Below the pieces are notes generated by a model. It saw only the letters and a program-made list of their open reading frames with translations. It had not been told where the DNA came from and did not search any database. Both the position numbers and the translations under genes were made by a program. From NCBI GenBank assembly GCA_027080505.1, contig JALWRX010000029.1, positions 1 to 64,000 on the forward strand: a stretch of 64,000 nt of DNA. Direction: 5' to 3'. Below, piece by piece: positions 1 to 8,986 of this stretch. Positions within the stretch are counted from its first letter, which is position 1. The number at the start of each line of letters is the position of its first letter. This DNA is from Ghiorsea sp. (GTDB lineage: Bacteria > Pseudomonadota > Zetaproteobacteria > Mariprofundales > Mariprofundaceae).

Positions 1-254
1 ACCACAGCATCAGCCCAGCGTACCAATTGAATATGCCCCATGCCATGTTGTTCGGTTAAATCAAATAAGCTGGTGTGCACTTTATTGCCCGACAAGGCTT
101 CAAAGGTAAGCGGTGTGACAAACTCTATCGCAGACTTGGTCATCACCACCTGAACATCAGCCCCTTGTTTCATCAGCAAACGCATCAACTCCACAGCGCG
201 GTACACAGCAATGCCACCACCCACACCTAGCAAGATACGTTTGCCTTGTAACAT
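1..254 (-). CDS. coaBC: Phosphopantothenoylcysteine decarboxylase / phosphopantothenate-cysteine ligase, N-terminal fragment (runs off window)
   Basis: Minus-strand translation from CAT at 252-254: MLQGKRILLGVGGGIAVYRAVELMRLLMKQGADVQVVMTKSAIEFVTPLTFEALSGNKVHTSLFD, a typical flavoprotein CoaB/C N-terminus. Confidence 0.85.
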   Translation of the reverse strand, partial: MLQGKRILLGVGGGIAVYRAVELMRLLMKQGADVQVVMTKSAIEFVTPLTFEALSGNKVHTSLFDLTEQHGMGHIQLVRWADAV

Positions 255-257
255 GTG

Positions 258-740
258 TTAAGCCTGCAACTCTTTTAAACGCGCAAACACAGTGGCTACA
301 TGGTCTTTCACCCGAACTTTTCGCCAAGCTTCAACCACCACGCCCTCGGGGTTGATGATAAATGTTGAGCGCTCTACACCCATATATTTTTTGCCATAAT
401 TCATCTTTTCTTGAATCACATCAAAAGCTTTGCAAAAAGCTTCATCAGGGTCAGAAATCAAAGGGAAATTCAAATCATGTTTTTCAGTAAAATTCGTATG
501 CGACTTCAGTGAATCACGGCTCACACCTACAATCGCAGCATCTGCCGCACTAAAGTCAGGTTTGGCATCTCGAAACTCGCATGATTCTGTGGTGCAGCCA
601 GGCGTGTTGTCTTTAGGATAAAAATACACAATCACCCATTGACCCAACTTATCCGCCAATTTGAACTTGGCTTCAGGGTAAATATCCACTTCCAAATCAA
701 GCGGTGCTTTATCCCCTACATTTAATGTGTAATCAGTCAT
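258..740 (-). CDS. bcp: Peroxiredoxin, Bcp/PrxQ type
   Basis: VIVYFYPKDNTPGCTTESCEFRD active-site motif. Confidence 0.93.
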   Translation of the reverse strand: MTDYTLNVGDKAPLDLEVDIYPEAKFKLADKLGQWVIVYFYPKDNTPGCTTESCEFRDAKPDFSAADAAIVGVSRDSLKSHTNFTEKHDLNFPLISDPDEAFCKAFDVIQEKMNYGKKYMGVERSTFIINPEGVVVEAWRKVRVKDHVATVFARLKELQA

Positions 741-804
741 TGTTTCACCTCTACCAACTTTTTGCGTACACTATGCGGCAAACCGTAACCCAAGGACACA
801 AAAA

Positions 805-1761
805 ATGCAGCAACAGAGCATCAAATTTCAACCAAAATCAATGTTTTTAGCCCAACCTCGTGGTTTTTGTGCTGGTGTTGAGCGTGCGATTGAGATTGTA
901 GAACGCTCCATTGAAGTCTTTGGTGCGCCCGTTTATGTACGTCATGAAATTGTGCATAATAAACATGTGGTCAACTGTTTAAAAGATAAAGGTGCGGTGT
1001 TTATCAATGAAGTTAAAGATGCGCCTGATGGTGCAGTGCTTATCTTTTCTGCGCATGGTGTAAGCAAAGCTGTACAAGAAGAGGGTAAACAACGTGGGCT
1101 TCGTGTCATGGATGCAACTTGCCCATTGGTCACTAAGGTACATTTAGAAATCTTACGCCACTATGCCAATGGTGACCAAATTATATTGATTGGTCATGCA
1201 GGTCACCCCGAAGTAGAAGGCACGATGGGTCAAGCACCAGAAGGGGCTGTATTGCTCGTATCAGAGCCTGAAGATGTAGCAACTTTGCAAGTCAACGATG
1301 AAAATAAACTCGCTTTTGTCACCCAAACCACACTAAGCGTAGATGATACCAAAGATGTGATAGCAGCCTTGCAAACCCAATTCCCCAATATCCAAGCACC
1401 CAAAAAAGAAGACATTTGTTATGCTACCAGCAACCGACAAATGGCAGTCAAAGACTTGGCAAAAGTATCCGATGTGATTTTGGTGGTTGGTTCACCCAAT
1501 TCATCGAATAGCAACCGCTTAAGGGAAGTCGCTGAAAAAGAAGGATGTAGCGCATATTTAATTGAAAATGCACAAGCCATCACAGCAACCATGCTTGAAG
1601 GCAAAGCAAATATCGGGATTACAGCAGGTGCATCTGCGCCCGAAGTATTGATTGAAGAAGTCGTCTATCTATTGTCGCAACATGATAAAAGTATCGTCAC
1701 CACCCGTGAAACCGTAGAAGAAAATGTGCATTTCAGTATCCCCAAGGAATTAAAAACATGA
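805..1761 (+). CDS. ispH: 4-hydroxy-3-methylbut-2-enyl diphosphate reductase
   Basis: AQPRGFCAGVERAIEIVE, DATCPLVTKVH, full-length LytB-like protein. Confidence 0.97.
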   Translation: MQQQSIKFQPKSMFLAQPRGFCAGVERAIEIVERSIEVFGAPVYVRHEIVHNKHVVNCLKDKGAVFINEVKDAPDGAVLIFSAHGVSKAVQEEGKQRGLRVMDATCPLVTKVHLEILRHYANGDQIILIGHAGHPEVEGTMGQAPEGAVLLVSEPEDVATLQVNDENKLAFVTQTTLSVDDTKDVIAALQTQFPNIQAPKKEDICYATSNRQMAVKDLAKVSDVILVVGSPNSSNSNRLREVAEKEGCSAYLIENAQAITATMLEGKANIGITAGASAPEVLIEEVVYLLSQHDKSIVTTRETVEENVHFSIPKELKT

Positions 1762-2090
1762 AACAAGCTGATATTAACCTTACCCCCGCTGCCATTGCCC
1801 AGTTTGCCAAGAAATTAAAAGAAGCCAACAAACAGGCTGTACGCCTATCTTTGCGCGAAGCTGGCTGCTCAGGCTTGGAATATGTGCTCGACTTTGAAGA
1901 TAAGGCAGAAGCAGGCGATTTAGCTGCAGAATTTGATGGTTTAACCATCTATATCGCTGAACAGTATTATGATAACGCCATCAAGGGTTTAGAGATTGAC
2001 TACCAAGAAGATATGCTTTCCTCATCATTTGTCTTTAACAACCCCAACAAAAAAGGCGAGTGCGGCTGCGGCAAGTCGTTTACTGCCTAA
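1758..2090 (+). CDS. HesB/IscA-family iron-sulfur assembly protein
   Basis: A-type carrier cysteines: REAGCSGLEYVLDF ... GECGCGKSF; ATGA overlap with ispH stop. Confidence 0.9.
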   Translation: MKQADINLTPAAIAQFAKKLKEANKQAVRLSLREAGCSGLEYVLDFEDKAEAGDLAAEFDGLTIYIAEQYYDNAIKGLEIDYQEDMLSSSFVFNNPNKKGECGCGKSFTA

Positions 2091-2091
2091 A

Positions 2092-4929
2092 CTAAAACGA
2101 ACTACCCAATCTAAAATACGCTTGCTTGCCGCCTATCACATCATCCAAACCTTTGGCGTAACCCAACTGCAAACGAACACGTTGGTTATAAAATACCACC
2201 ATATCTCCACCCAACTCGGCACCTATGCCTGTATAGGTTTTGGCTGTATTAAGGTCATTGCCCACACGGGCTGTATCGACAAAGACTTGCCCAAATAAGC
2301 TGTCTATACCTATGGGTGGTGCCATCAAACCTTTTTCAATTCTAGCTATCGGAAAACGATATTCAGCCGATGCGAGCAACATATTCTGACCTAACAGTGC
2401 AGCATCAGCATAACCTCTTAAACTGTATTGCCGTTGATTGAATGATGCGCTGGCAGGTAGTGGGTCTAACAGGTTGGGAATGATGTTGATATTGTTGTTC
2501 CCTCCCACCGAAAATGGACGTGATGCAGCATCACCAAACCCTGTATCCAAACGCAAGGCTAATACCTGCTCACCACCCAAATCATTAAACTGTCGCCCAG
2601 ACAACATCAACATATTTCCTGTATAAGTACCGCCCAAACCTTTGCCTGATTCTGCAAGCATGGACAACACATAACCTGTCGATGCGCTACTAATACCACG
2701 GGGATAAGTTAAGCGCGTATCATACACCAAAGCAGCCCCCAACAATGTATCCTGAAAGTCTGTATTTAATGCTGAATATTGTGGTGCAAGCCAAGATAAC
2801 GATTGTGAGACATGATTAAGCGCAAGGTGAGCTGTCCACCGCGATTGCTGCTTCAACCATGGGAAAATCAATTCACCATCTAATCGCTGGTTTTCAGTCA
2901 ATGCAATGAGATTATTTTGATTATCAAAGCTGGGAAGCTGCATTTTTTCGGTATGTAGTTTCAACAAGGGATACCAACCATCATAAATATAGTCCAAGTT
3001 GAACACAGGTGATGATACCAACGATTGATAGCCTGCATACAAACTATAATTATGCCGATTCAACACATCTGAACCAAAAATAAACGCACCCAATTCCACC
3101 CCTTGACTGGTCAACGCAAAATTTGGCAACCATGATGTGGGCAGCGCACTATCCCATGCTGAATAAGGCACGGGGTTGCTAATGCTGATGTTTTGCTCGG
3201 GAAATTGAGGGTAGGGGAATACTGTTGTTTGCTTGCTTGAGACAACGGGCTGATGTTGTGGCTCATGAAGTTGATACACATCAAAACCTTGTGCATGGTA
3301 ATCAATACTTAAAAGCGACCCTTGATCATTCATAAATGGTGAAAAAGCACCACCCAACACTTGTGTCAGTTGTGTCGTGTTACCTGAAACGTTGTGTTTA
3401 AAAATATTATACACACCATCATGTTCAGCGGCATACACCATATCAAGGCTATCACCAACAAACCTTGCATCGGTTTCCACCAACATATCATGGGTAATCT
3501 TCGACCAAGATTTTTGCTTCAAATCAAACGTTTCAATATCCCAACCTGAATCTTTACGCCACACCGATGATAACAAGAGTTGCCCATCTGCCGACCAATC
3601 CAAGCCTGATAATGTTTCATCATCTTTACCCTGCCACAACACTTTGAGAAGTTTCCCCTTAGTATCAAGCAGGTGAATGGCATGTTGCCCTCGATAGTTT
3701 TTCACTGCCGCAATTTGCGAGCCATCAGGTGACCATGTGGCAAAGATATAACGCCCGCAGTGGGTCAGTTGTTCACTCACACCATTGGCATCAACTCTGT
3801 ATATATCATAATAACGATTGGCATTATCACATATATCAGGTTGCGTCATGAGTAAACCTGCCTGCTCATGCCAATCTAACCTTGCCCCAGCATTAAGCTC
3901 CAGCAGTGTAGTGGTTTCACCTTGATAGATTTGTTTGAGTTTCGCCCCATTGGCTAAGTTATCACTGACATAAAAGATACGCCCATCATCAGCTTGCAGC
4001 ACTGATGACTTAAAATCGCCTGTTTGTGATAAACGCTTACCTTCATGTAAACCTTGTTGCTTGATTCGTGCAATCTGCGGCTGAAACTTGGCATTCACAT
4101 AAACTTCAAACTCAGCCCAAATCGCTGTCATATCCTTGCCCAATACTTCTTCATACAAATCATTGATGGCAAATGGCAGCCAATGATCTGAATAGGCTTC
4201 TACAATCTTAGGCAAAGTATCTTCACCATAAGTATCGGCAATAAACTGATAAAAATACACCCCATACAAATAACGACTGGTCGCCAAGGGCCAAAGGGTA
4301 TTGAGTTGATTGATTTGTTTCACAGGCTTGATGCCTGCATCCACTTCCATGCGCATCATCATTTGAAAATATGTGCTTTGTCCGCGCCCAATACCCAGCT
4401 TTTTATCCGTTTCATAATACGTCGCCAAACCTTCATGCATCCAAGCAGGCATAAATACATTGGGAAATGCCAAAAACATGCGCCCGAAGACGTTGCGGAT
4501 ATTTTTAGGTCCCCCTCGTGCTTTGTCCAAATGCAAGGTGTGTACAAACTCATGCAAAATTAGTGTTTCCAGCCAGCCTGCGTGGTCTTCCAAGCTGTTC
4601 ACATGATTGGGGCGACTAACAAACAAAGTAATTCGGTTGGATGGAATTGGCATGGCAAAACCATTGCTAGCATCCATTTCATCGCTTAATACAATCTCAG
4701 TTTTTTCTTGGGGATACCAGTTCAGAATAGGGGTTAAACGGGCATACACAGACTCCGCAATTTGCAACGAACGCTTGGCTAAAGCTTGCTCACCTGCATA
4801 AAAATGAATACGAAAATGCGCACTTTCTTGGCTTTTCCAATCTAGGTTAGAAGCATGGTTAATGCCTGCATAAGCCCAGGAAGCACTACAAACCCACAAC
4901 ACCACAATATACAATAAGCAACGCATCAT
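2092..4929 (-). CDS. Secreted/outer-membrane protein: HExxH peptidase-like N-terminus, TolB/PD40-like beta-propeller, BamA-like C-terminal barrel
   Basis: Signal peptide; LILHEFVHTLHLDKARGG zinc motif; repeats such as TWSPDGSQIAAV and DWSADGQLLLSS; C-terminus LRGYADAALLGQNMLLASAEYRFPIARIE...GQVFVDTARVG...LGYAKG. Confidence 0.75.
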   Translation of the reverse strand: MMRCLLYIVVLWVCSASWAYAGINHASNLDWKSQESAHFRIHFYAGEQALAKRSLQIAESVYARLTPILNWYPQEKTEIVLSDEMDASNGFAMPIPSNRITLFVSRPNHVNSLEDHAGWLETLILHEFVHTLHLDKARGGPKNIRNVFGRMFLAFPNVFMPAWMHEGLATYYETDKKLGIGRGQSTYFQMMMRMEVDAGIKPVKQINQLNTLWPLATSRYLYGVYFYQFIADTYGEDTLPKIVEAYSDHWLPFAINDLYEEVLGKDMTAIWAEFEVYVNAKFQPQIARIKQQGLHEGKRLSQTGDFKSSVLQADDGRIFYVSDNLANGAKLKQIYQGETTTLLELNAGARLDWHEQAGLLMTQPDICDNANRYYDIYRVDANGVSEQLTHCGRYIFATWSPDGSQIAAVKNYRGQHAIHLLDTKGKLLKVLWQGKDDETLSGLDWSADGQLLLSSVWRKDSGWDIETFDLKQKSWSKITHDMLVETDARFVGDSLDMVYAAEHDGVYNIFKHNVSGNTTQLTQVLGGAFSPFMNDQGSLLSIDYHAQGFDVYQLHEPQHQPVVSSKQTTVFPYPQFPEQNISISNPVPYSAWDSALPTSWLPNFALTSQGVELGAFIFGSDVLNRHNYSLYAGYQSLVSSPVFNLDYIYDGWYPLLKLHTEKMQLPSFDNQNNLIALTENQRLDGELIFPWLKQQSRWTAHLALNHVSQSLSWLAPQYSALNTDFQDTLLGAALVYDTRLTYPRGISSASTGYVLSMLAESGKGLGGTYTGNMLMLSGRQFNDLGGEQVLALRLDTGFGDAASRPFSVGGNNNINIIPNLLDPLPASASFNQRQYSLRGYADAALLGQNMLLASAEYRFPIARIEKGLMAPPIGIDSLFGQVFVDTARVGNDLNTAKTYTGIGAELGGDMVVFYNQRVRLQLGYAKGLDDVIGGKQAYFRLGSSF

Positions 4930-4954
4930 CTTACCCCTTCCCCTTGGTTCAACC

Positions 4955-6115
4955 TTATGTGTTTTCAGGCAACTTTACTGCAATGATGGTGGTTACCACT
5001 AAAATAAAGCTACCTAACACCATCATGGATGTGGTTGCAGCCACCCCCATACTCACGGCAAAAGTATATACAGTCGTTGCTGTCAACATTGATGCATTTT
5101 CAAAAAAGTGTTGCACCGCAACCGCATGCCCACTGCCCACCGACTTATGTCCAATATCTTGCAATACTGCATTCACTGGCACAACAAACAAACCACCACA
5201 CAAACCTGCAACAAACAACAGCACTCGTGCGATGTTGACATCATCCACCAACATCAAAGCCAAAATACTCAAACCCAAGGCATAAGCTGCAAAACGCACG
5301 CGCTTTAAGTGATGCATGGGTATCAAGCGTGGTGCTAACAATGCACCACAAGCAATACCCAAAGCAATAAACAATGACAATAAGGAAATATCTTCAGTAG
5401 TGGACAATAACAACACCACTGGTGCCCAAGCAATAATAATCAGGCGCAACGATACTGCCGATGCCCAAAATAAACTCACACCCAACGTTGAAAAGCGAGC
5501 TCTAGGGTTGGAAAGTAAAGTAACGACTGTTGCCTTGAAACTACCCAGCGCACCTTTGGCTTCTTTTTGATGTGCAGCAGGAAGTTTGGACATCAATAAC
5601 GCCACTACCGCCGAAACGGCATATAAACTCAACACAAAAAGTAGTGCAATATGGATAGAATAATCAGCAATCTTGGCACCAACCACCGTACCCACCAGAA
5701 TGGCAACAATGGTGCTACCTTCCACCCAACCATTGCCCTTCATGAGGTCTTCCTCGTTGTCCACAAGCTCAGGTAGAATACCATACTTTGCAGGGCTATA
5801 GGTTGCAGCTCCTATACCAACAACAGCATAAGCAACTAAAGGCTCCATACCCAACAGCAAGAGCAATGCACCCACACCTTTAATAATATTGGCTAACATC
5901 AACACTTTGGGTTTGGAATGGGTATCCGCAAATGTACCCACCCAAGGCGCTAACACCACAAATGCCACCAGAAAACAGCCTTGAAGTGCTGGCACATACC
6001 AATCACCTTGCAGTGCGCCTTGCATCACCATGGCAACAGCCACAAACAACATAGCATTGTCTCCCATGGCAGTTAAAAACTGAGCGGTTAACAGTTTACG
6101 AATATCTTTATTCAT
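4955..6115 (-). CDS. lplT: Lysophospholipid transporter LplT-like MFS protein
   Basis: Start MNKDIRKLLTAQFLTAMGDNAM (ORF track start trimmed); polytopic MFS; overlaps 3' end of aas by 8 nt as in aas/lplT pairs. Confidence 0.85.
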   Translation of the reverse strand: MNKDIRKLLTAQFLTAMGDNAMLFVAVAMVMQGALQGDWYVPALQGCFLVAFVVLAPWVGTFADTHSKPKVLMLANIIKGVGALLLLLGMEPLVAYAVVGIGAATYSPAKYGILPELVDNEEDLMKGNGWVEGSTIVAILVGTVVGAKIADYSIHIALLFVLSLYAVSAVVALLMSKLPAAHQKEAKGALGSFKATVVTLLSNPRARFSTLGVSLFWASAVSLRLIIIAWAPVVLLLSTTEDISLLSLFIALGIACGALLAPRLIPMHHLKRVRFAAYALGLSILALMLVDDVNIARVLLFVAGLCGGLFVVPVNAVLQDIGHKSVGSGHAVAVQHFFENASMLTATTVYTFAVSMGVAATTSMMVLGSFILVVTTIIAVKLPENT

Positions 6116-8267
6116 TGCTTGCCAACATTTTTTCAGCCAAAGCTTGTGCTGCGACATAATGGATTTTACCCGTACCCAACAATGGAATTTCAGAGACATA
6201 CAAATATGTTTTAGGCACATTCAATTCATTAATGCCATGCTCTTTAACATATGCCACCAAATCTTTACGGCTTGGAGATTCTAGAGTGCTCATCAACACG
6301 ACTTTCTCACCTTTGCCCGCATCAGGGAATGCCAATGCCACATGCTCATACTCTGGCCAGCAATGTTTACATAGTTCTTCCACGGCAGTGAGTGAAATCA
6401 TTTCGCCAGCTACTTTGGCAAACCGTTTGGCTCTGCCTTGAATATGCACAAAACCTTCATCATCTACTTCAACAATATCACCAGTATCATACCAACCGTC
6501 TTTAGGTGGCACCATTTCACCTGGATTATCGTATAACAAATACCCTTTCATCACATTGGGAGCTTTAACAAATAAACGCCCACCTTTAGGAATACCTGGA
6601 ATATGCTCTAATTTGTATTCAATGCTGGGCATAAAGCGACCCACTGTGCCCAGTTTAAAATACATAGGTGTGTTCACCGATAAGATTGGGCTGGTTTCAG
6701 TTGCACCATAACCCTCAAGAATGCGTACACCAAATTTTTCCATCCACAAATCGCGTGTTTCTTGTTGTAACTTTTCAGCACCTGCCACCGCATATTTCAT
6801 GGTATAAAAATCATAAGGATGGGCATATTTTGCGTATGCTGCCAAGAAAACATTGGTACCAAAAAGAATGGTGGCGTTAATGTCATAAGCCATTTCAGGA
6901 ATAACGCGATAATGCAGCGGTGAAGGGTAAAAGAACGTTTTGATACCATTTAAGGTGGTTAACATGGTACCTGCGGTAAGCCCAAACGAATGAAACATAG
7001 GTAGCGCATTTAAACACACATCGTTTTCATTAAATGAAATGCTTGCCCGTACCTGCTCAACATTGGCTAAAATATTTTGATGTGACAAAACCACGCCCTT
7101 AGGTATGCCTTCTGAACCAGACGTAAACAATACCACTGCTGCATCATCAGGTTTAACATGTTTAATCAGTCTACGAATACCCAAGCTCGGATATTTTGCC
7201 ATCAACAAACCTTTGAGTTTATGGAAAATATTCAGTTTTTCTTTTAAGTCTTCTAAATATACAACTTCAGCTTCTTGCGAAATGGCTACGATAAGTTCAT
7301 CCAACTCTGCTAATTCAATAAACTTCTTCGATGTAATCACCGTGCTCACACTGGCGGTTTTGAGTGCGGCAAGCACAGCTTTCTCACCTGCTGAAAAGTT
7401 CAACATAGCTGGAATAAGCCCTCTTGCTTGCATGGCAAAAAAGGTTAGGAAACAACCATTAGCATTGGGTAACATCAAACCAACATGCTCACCCTTTTGT
7501 AAAGACTTGGGCAACAGTTGTTGTAAAACCATACTGCGTGTAAAAATATCAGCGTAATGTAGCGGTGTGCGCTCCAAATCTTCAATCACCTCATGTTTTT
7601 CACCATGAATCACTGCTGCATCAAGCAAACTATCCCAGAGCCTTTGTTTATAATTCGATGATTGAAATACCATGTCCCGCATAATATCTGCTAGCTGTTC
7701 CCCCGCTTTATGCCTGCGTTCACGGCTACTTATGCCTTCTGGAAACACCATTTTTGTTGGTGGTAAAATCGTTAAAGAAATCTGTGGAAACCAACGCAGT
7801 TTCGCCTGCCCTTGCATACGTGAAAGATGTGAATATTGCGCACCCTGAATACGCACAGGAAGTATGGTTGCATCGGCTTTATCCGCTACCATGCCAGAGC
7901 CTGGATATACCTTCATCAATGAGCCCGTTGAAGTAATCCTACCTTCTGGGAACACCACAACTCTGTGTCCATCTTTGACATGCTGAATCAAGCTTTTCAT
8001 TGCCATAGGGTCGCTATGGTCAATGGCAAAAAGTGATACAATATATTTAACAGGTGCCATCCACCATTTATTATAATATTGCCCATGTATAGCAAAACTC
8101 ACTTTGATGGGTAAAAACAATGTTAATAAAATACCATCCAAGAATGATGTATGGTTTGCCACAATAAGGGTGCGTTCATCAAGGTCTTTAAGATGCTCCA
8201 AACCTGTCACTTTTACCTTAAACACCAGTTTTAATAATACCTTAGCAAAAAACATCAACAATCTCAT
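6108..8267 (-). CDS. aas: Bifunctional acylglycerophosphoethanolamine acyltransferase / acyl-ACP synthetase
   Basis: PlsC motif ANHTSFLDG and VFPEGRIT, then AMP-binding motif VVLFTSGSEGIPKGVVLSHQN. Confidence 0.92.
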   Translation of the reverse strand: MRLLMFFAKVLLKLVFKVKVTGLEHLKDLDERTLIVANHTSFLDGILLTLFLPIKVSFAIHGQYYNKWWMAPVKYIVSLFAIDHSDPMAMKSLIQHVKDGHRVVVFPEGRITSTGSLMKVYPGSGMVADKADATILPVRIQGAQYSHLSRMQGQAKLRWFPQISLTILPPTKMVFPEGISSRERRHKAGEQLADIMRDMVFQSSNYKQRLWDSLLDAAVIHGEKHEVIEDLERTPLHYADIFTRSMVLQQLLPKSLQKGEHVGLMLPNANGCFLTFFAMQARGLIPAMLNFSAGEKAVLAALKTASVSTVITSKKFIELAELDELIVAISQEAEVVYLEDLKEKLNIFHKLKGLLMAKYPSLGIRRLIKHVKPDDAAVVLFTSGSEGIPKGVVLSHQNILANVEQVRASISFNENDVCLNALPMFHSFGLTAGTMLTTLNGIKTFFYPSPLHYRVIPEMAYDINATILFGTNVFLAAYAKYAHPYDFYTMKYAVAGAEKLQQETRDLWMEKFGVRILEGYGATETSPILSVNTPMYFKLGTVGRFMPSIEYKLEHIPGIPKGGRLFVKAPNVMKGYLLYDNPGEMVPPKDGWYDTGDIVEVDDEGFVHIQGRAKRFAKVAGEMISLTAVEELCKHCWPEYEHVALAFPDAGKGEKVVLMSTLESPSRKDLVAYVKEHGINELNVPKTYLYVSEIPLLGTGKIHYVAAQALAEKMLASNE

Positions 8268-8860
8268 ACCTCACCTCCCACAGTGTTAAAACGAACCAAT
8301 AAAGTTTGCACAATGTCTTTAATATTCAAACCATCATCATCCAACTTATTCAACAATGCTAGGGTGCAAATCCCATGCACACCCGCCCATAATGCCCTCG
8401 CCTCTAAAGCAATATCTTTGTCGAACTTATCAGGATAGGCACATTTCAACTGTTCTTCAAGCAAGCGGAACAATTGCGCCCTATGTTTCTGGTATGTTTC
8501 TGGTAGCTCCACACCCTCGGGTAAGCGGTGCTCAAATAAGGTCTGCCAACGGTTGGTTTCTTGCAATGCATAGTCCACATAACGCATCACCATAGCTTCA
8601 ATCGCCGCATGACAATGTGTTGCATCCTGCGCTGCCGAGCGCAATTTTTTCTCTAAAGCGAGTAATGAACGCATATTGACTTCAAAAATAAGCAGGTCCA
8701 TGCTCTTAAATACTTGGTATAATGTCCCCACAGCATAACCCATTTCTTTGGCAATATGCCTTGCATTCATGCCCTGCATACCGTGTTCAACGATACATTG
8801 TTCCGCAACATCAATAGCTAATTGCCTGATTTCTTCTCGCGTATGTTTTCCTCTTGCCAT
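8264..8860 (-). CDS. TetR/AcrR-family transcriptional regulator
   Basis: N-terminal HTH HTREEIRQLAIDVAEQCIVEHGMQGMNARHIAKEMGYAVGTLYQVFKSMDLL. Confidence 0.9.
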   Translation of the reverse strand: MARGKHTREEIRQLAIDVAEQCIVEHGMQGMNARHIAKEMGYAVGTLYQVFKSMDLLIFEVNMRSLLALEKKLRSAAQDATHCHAAIEAMVMRYVDYALQETNRWQTLFEHRLPEGVELPETYQKHRAQLFRLLEEQLKCAYPDKFDKDIALEARALWAGVHGICTLALLNKLDDDGLNIKDIVQTLLVRFNTVGGEV

Positions 8861-8875
8861 AAGACCCTCTCAAAA

Positions 8876-8922
8876 ATGAACACTGTTCATCACTACAGCG
8901 AAGTAAAGTGAACACCGTTCAT
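8876..8922. promoter_or_regulatory. Two candidate TetR operators upstream of the tetR-aas-lplT operon
   Basis: ATGAACACTGTTCAT (8876-8890) and GTGAACACCGTTCAT (8908-8922); same TGAAC-N3-GTTCA dyad, centres 32 bp apart, 16 bp upstream of tetR start. Confidence 0.7.
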
Positions 8923-8936
8923 TTTGTCAAGCGAAA

Positions 8937-8968
8937 AAAGTCAGACCAACCGAAATCAGCCTGACTTT
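8937..8968. terminator. Candidate intrinsic terminator downstream of pheT
   Basis: AAAGTCAG-N16-CTGACTTT with adjacent A/T runs. Confidence 0.6.
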
Positions 8969-8986
8969 CTTATTTCTAAGCGGGTA

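Noticed and set aside
4955-6220. Track start of lplT at 6220 and similar long N-termini (pheT, pheS, trpG, trpC, ygiQ, pyrD, integrase)
   Set aside because: Extended starts overlap upstream genes or add non-homologous residues; internal starts with family-typical N-termini used instead.
7105-7557. 150-aa plus-strand ORF
   Set aside because: Lies wholly antisense within aas, with no recognisable motif.
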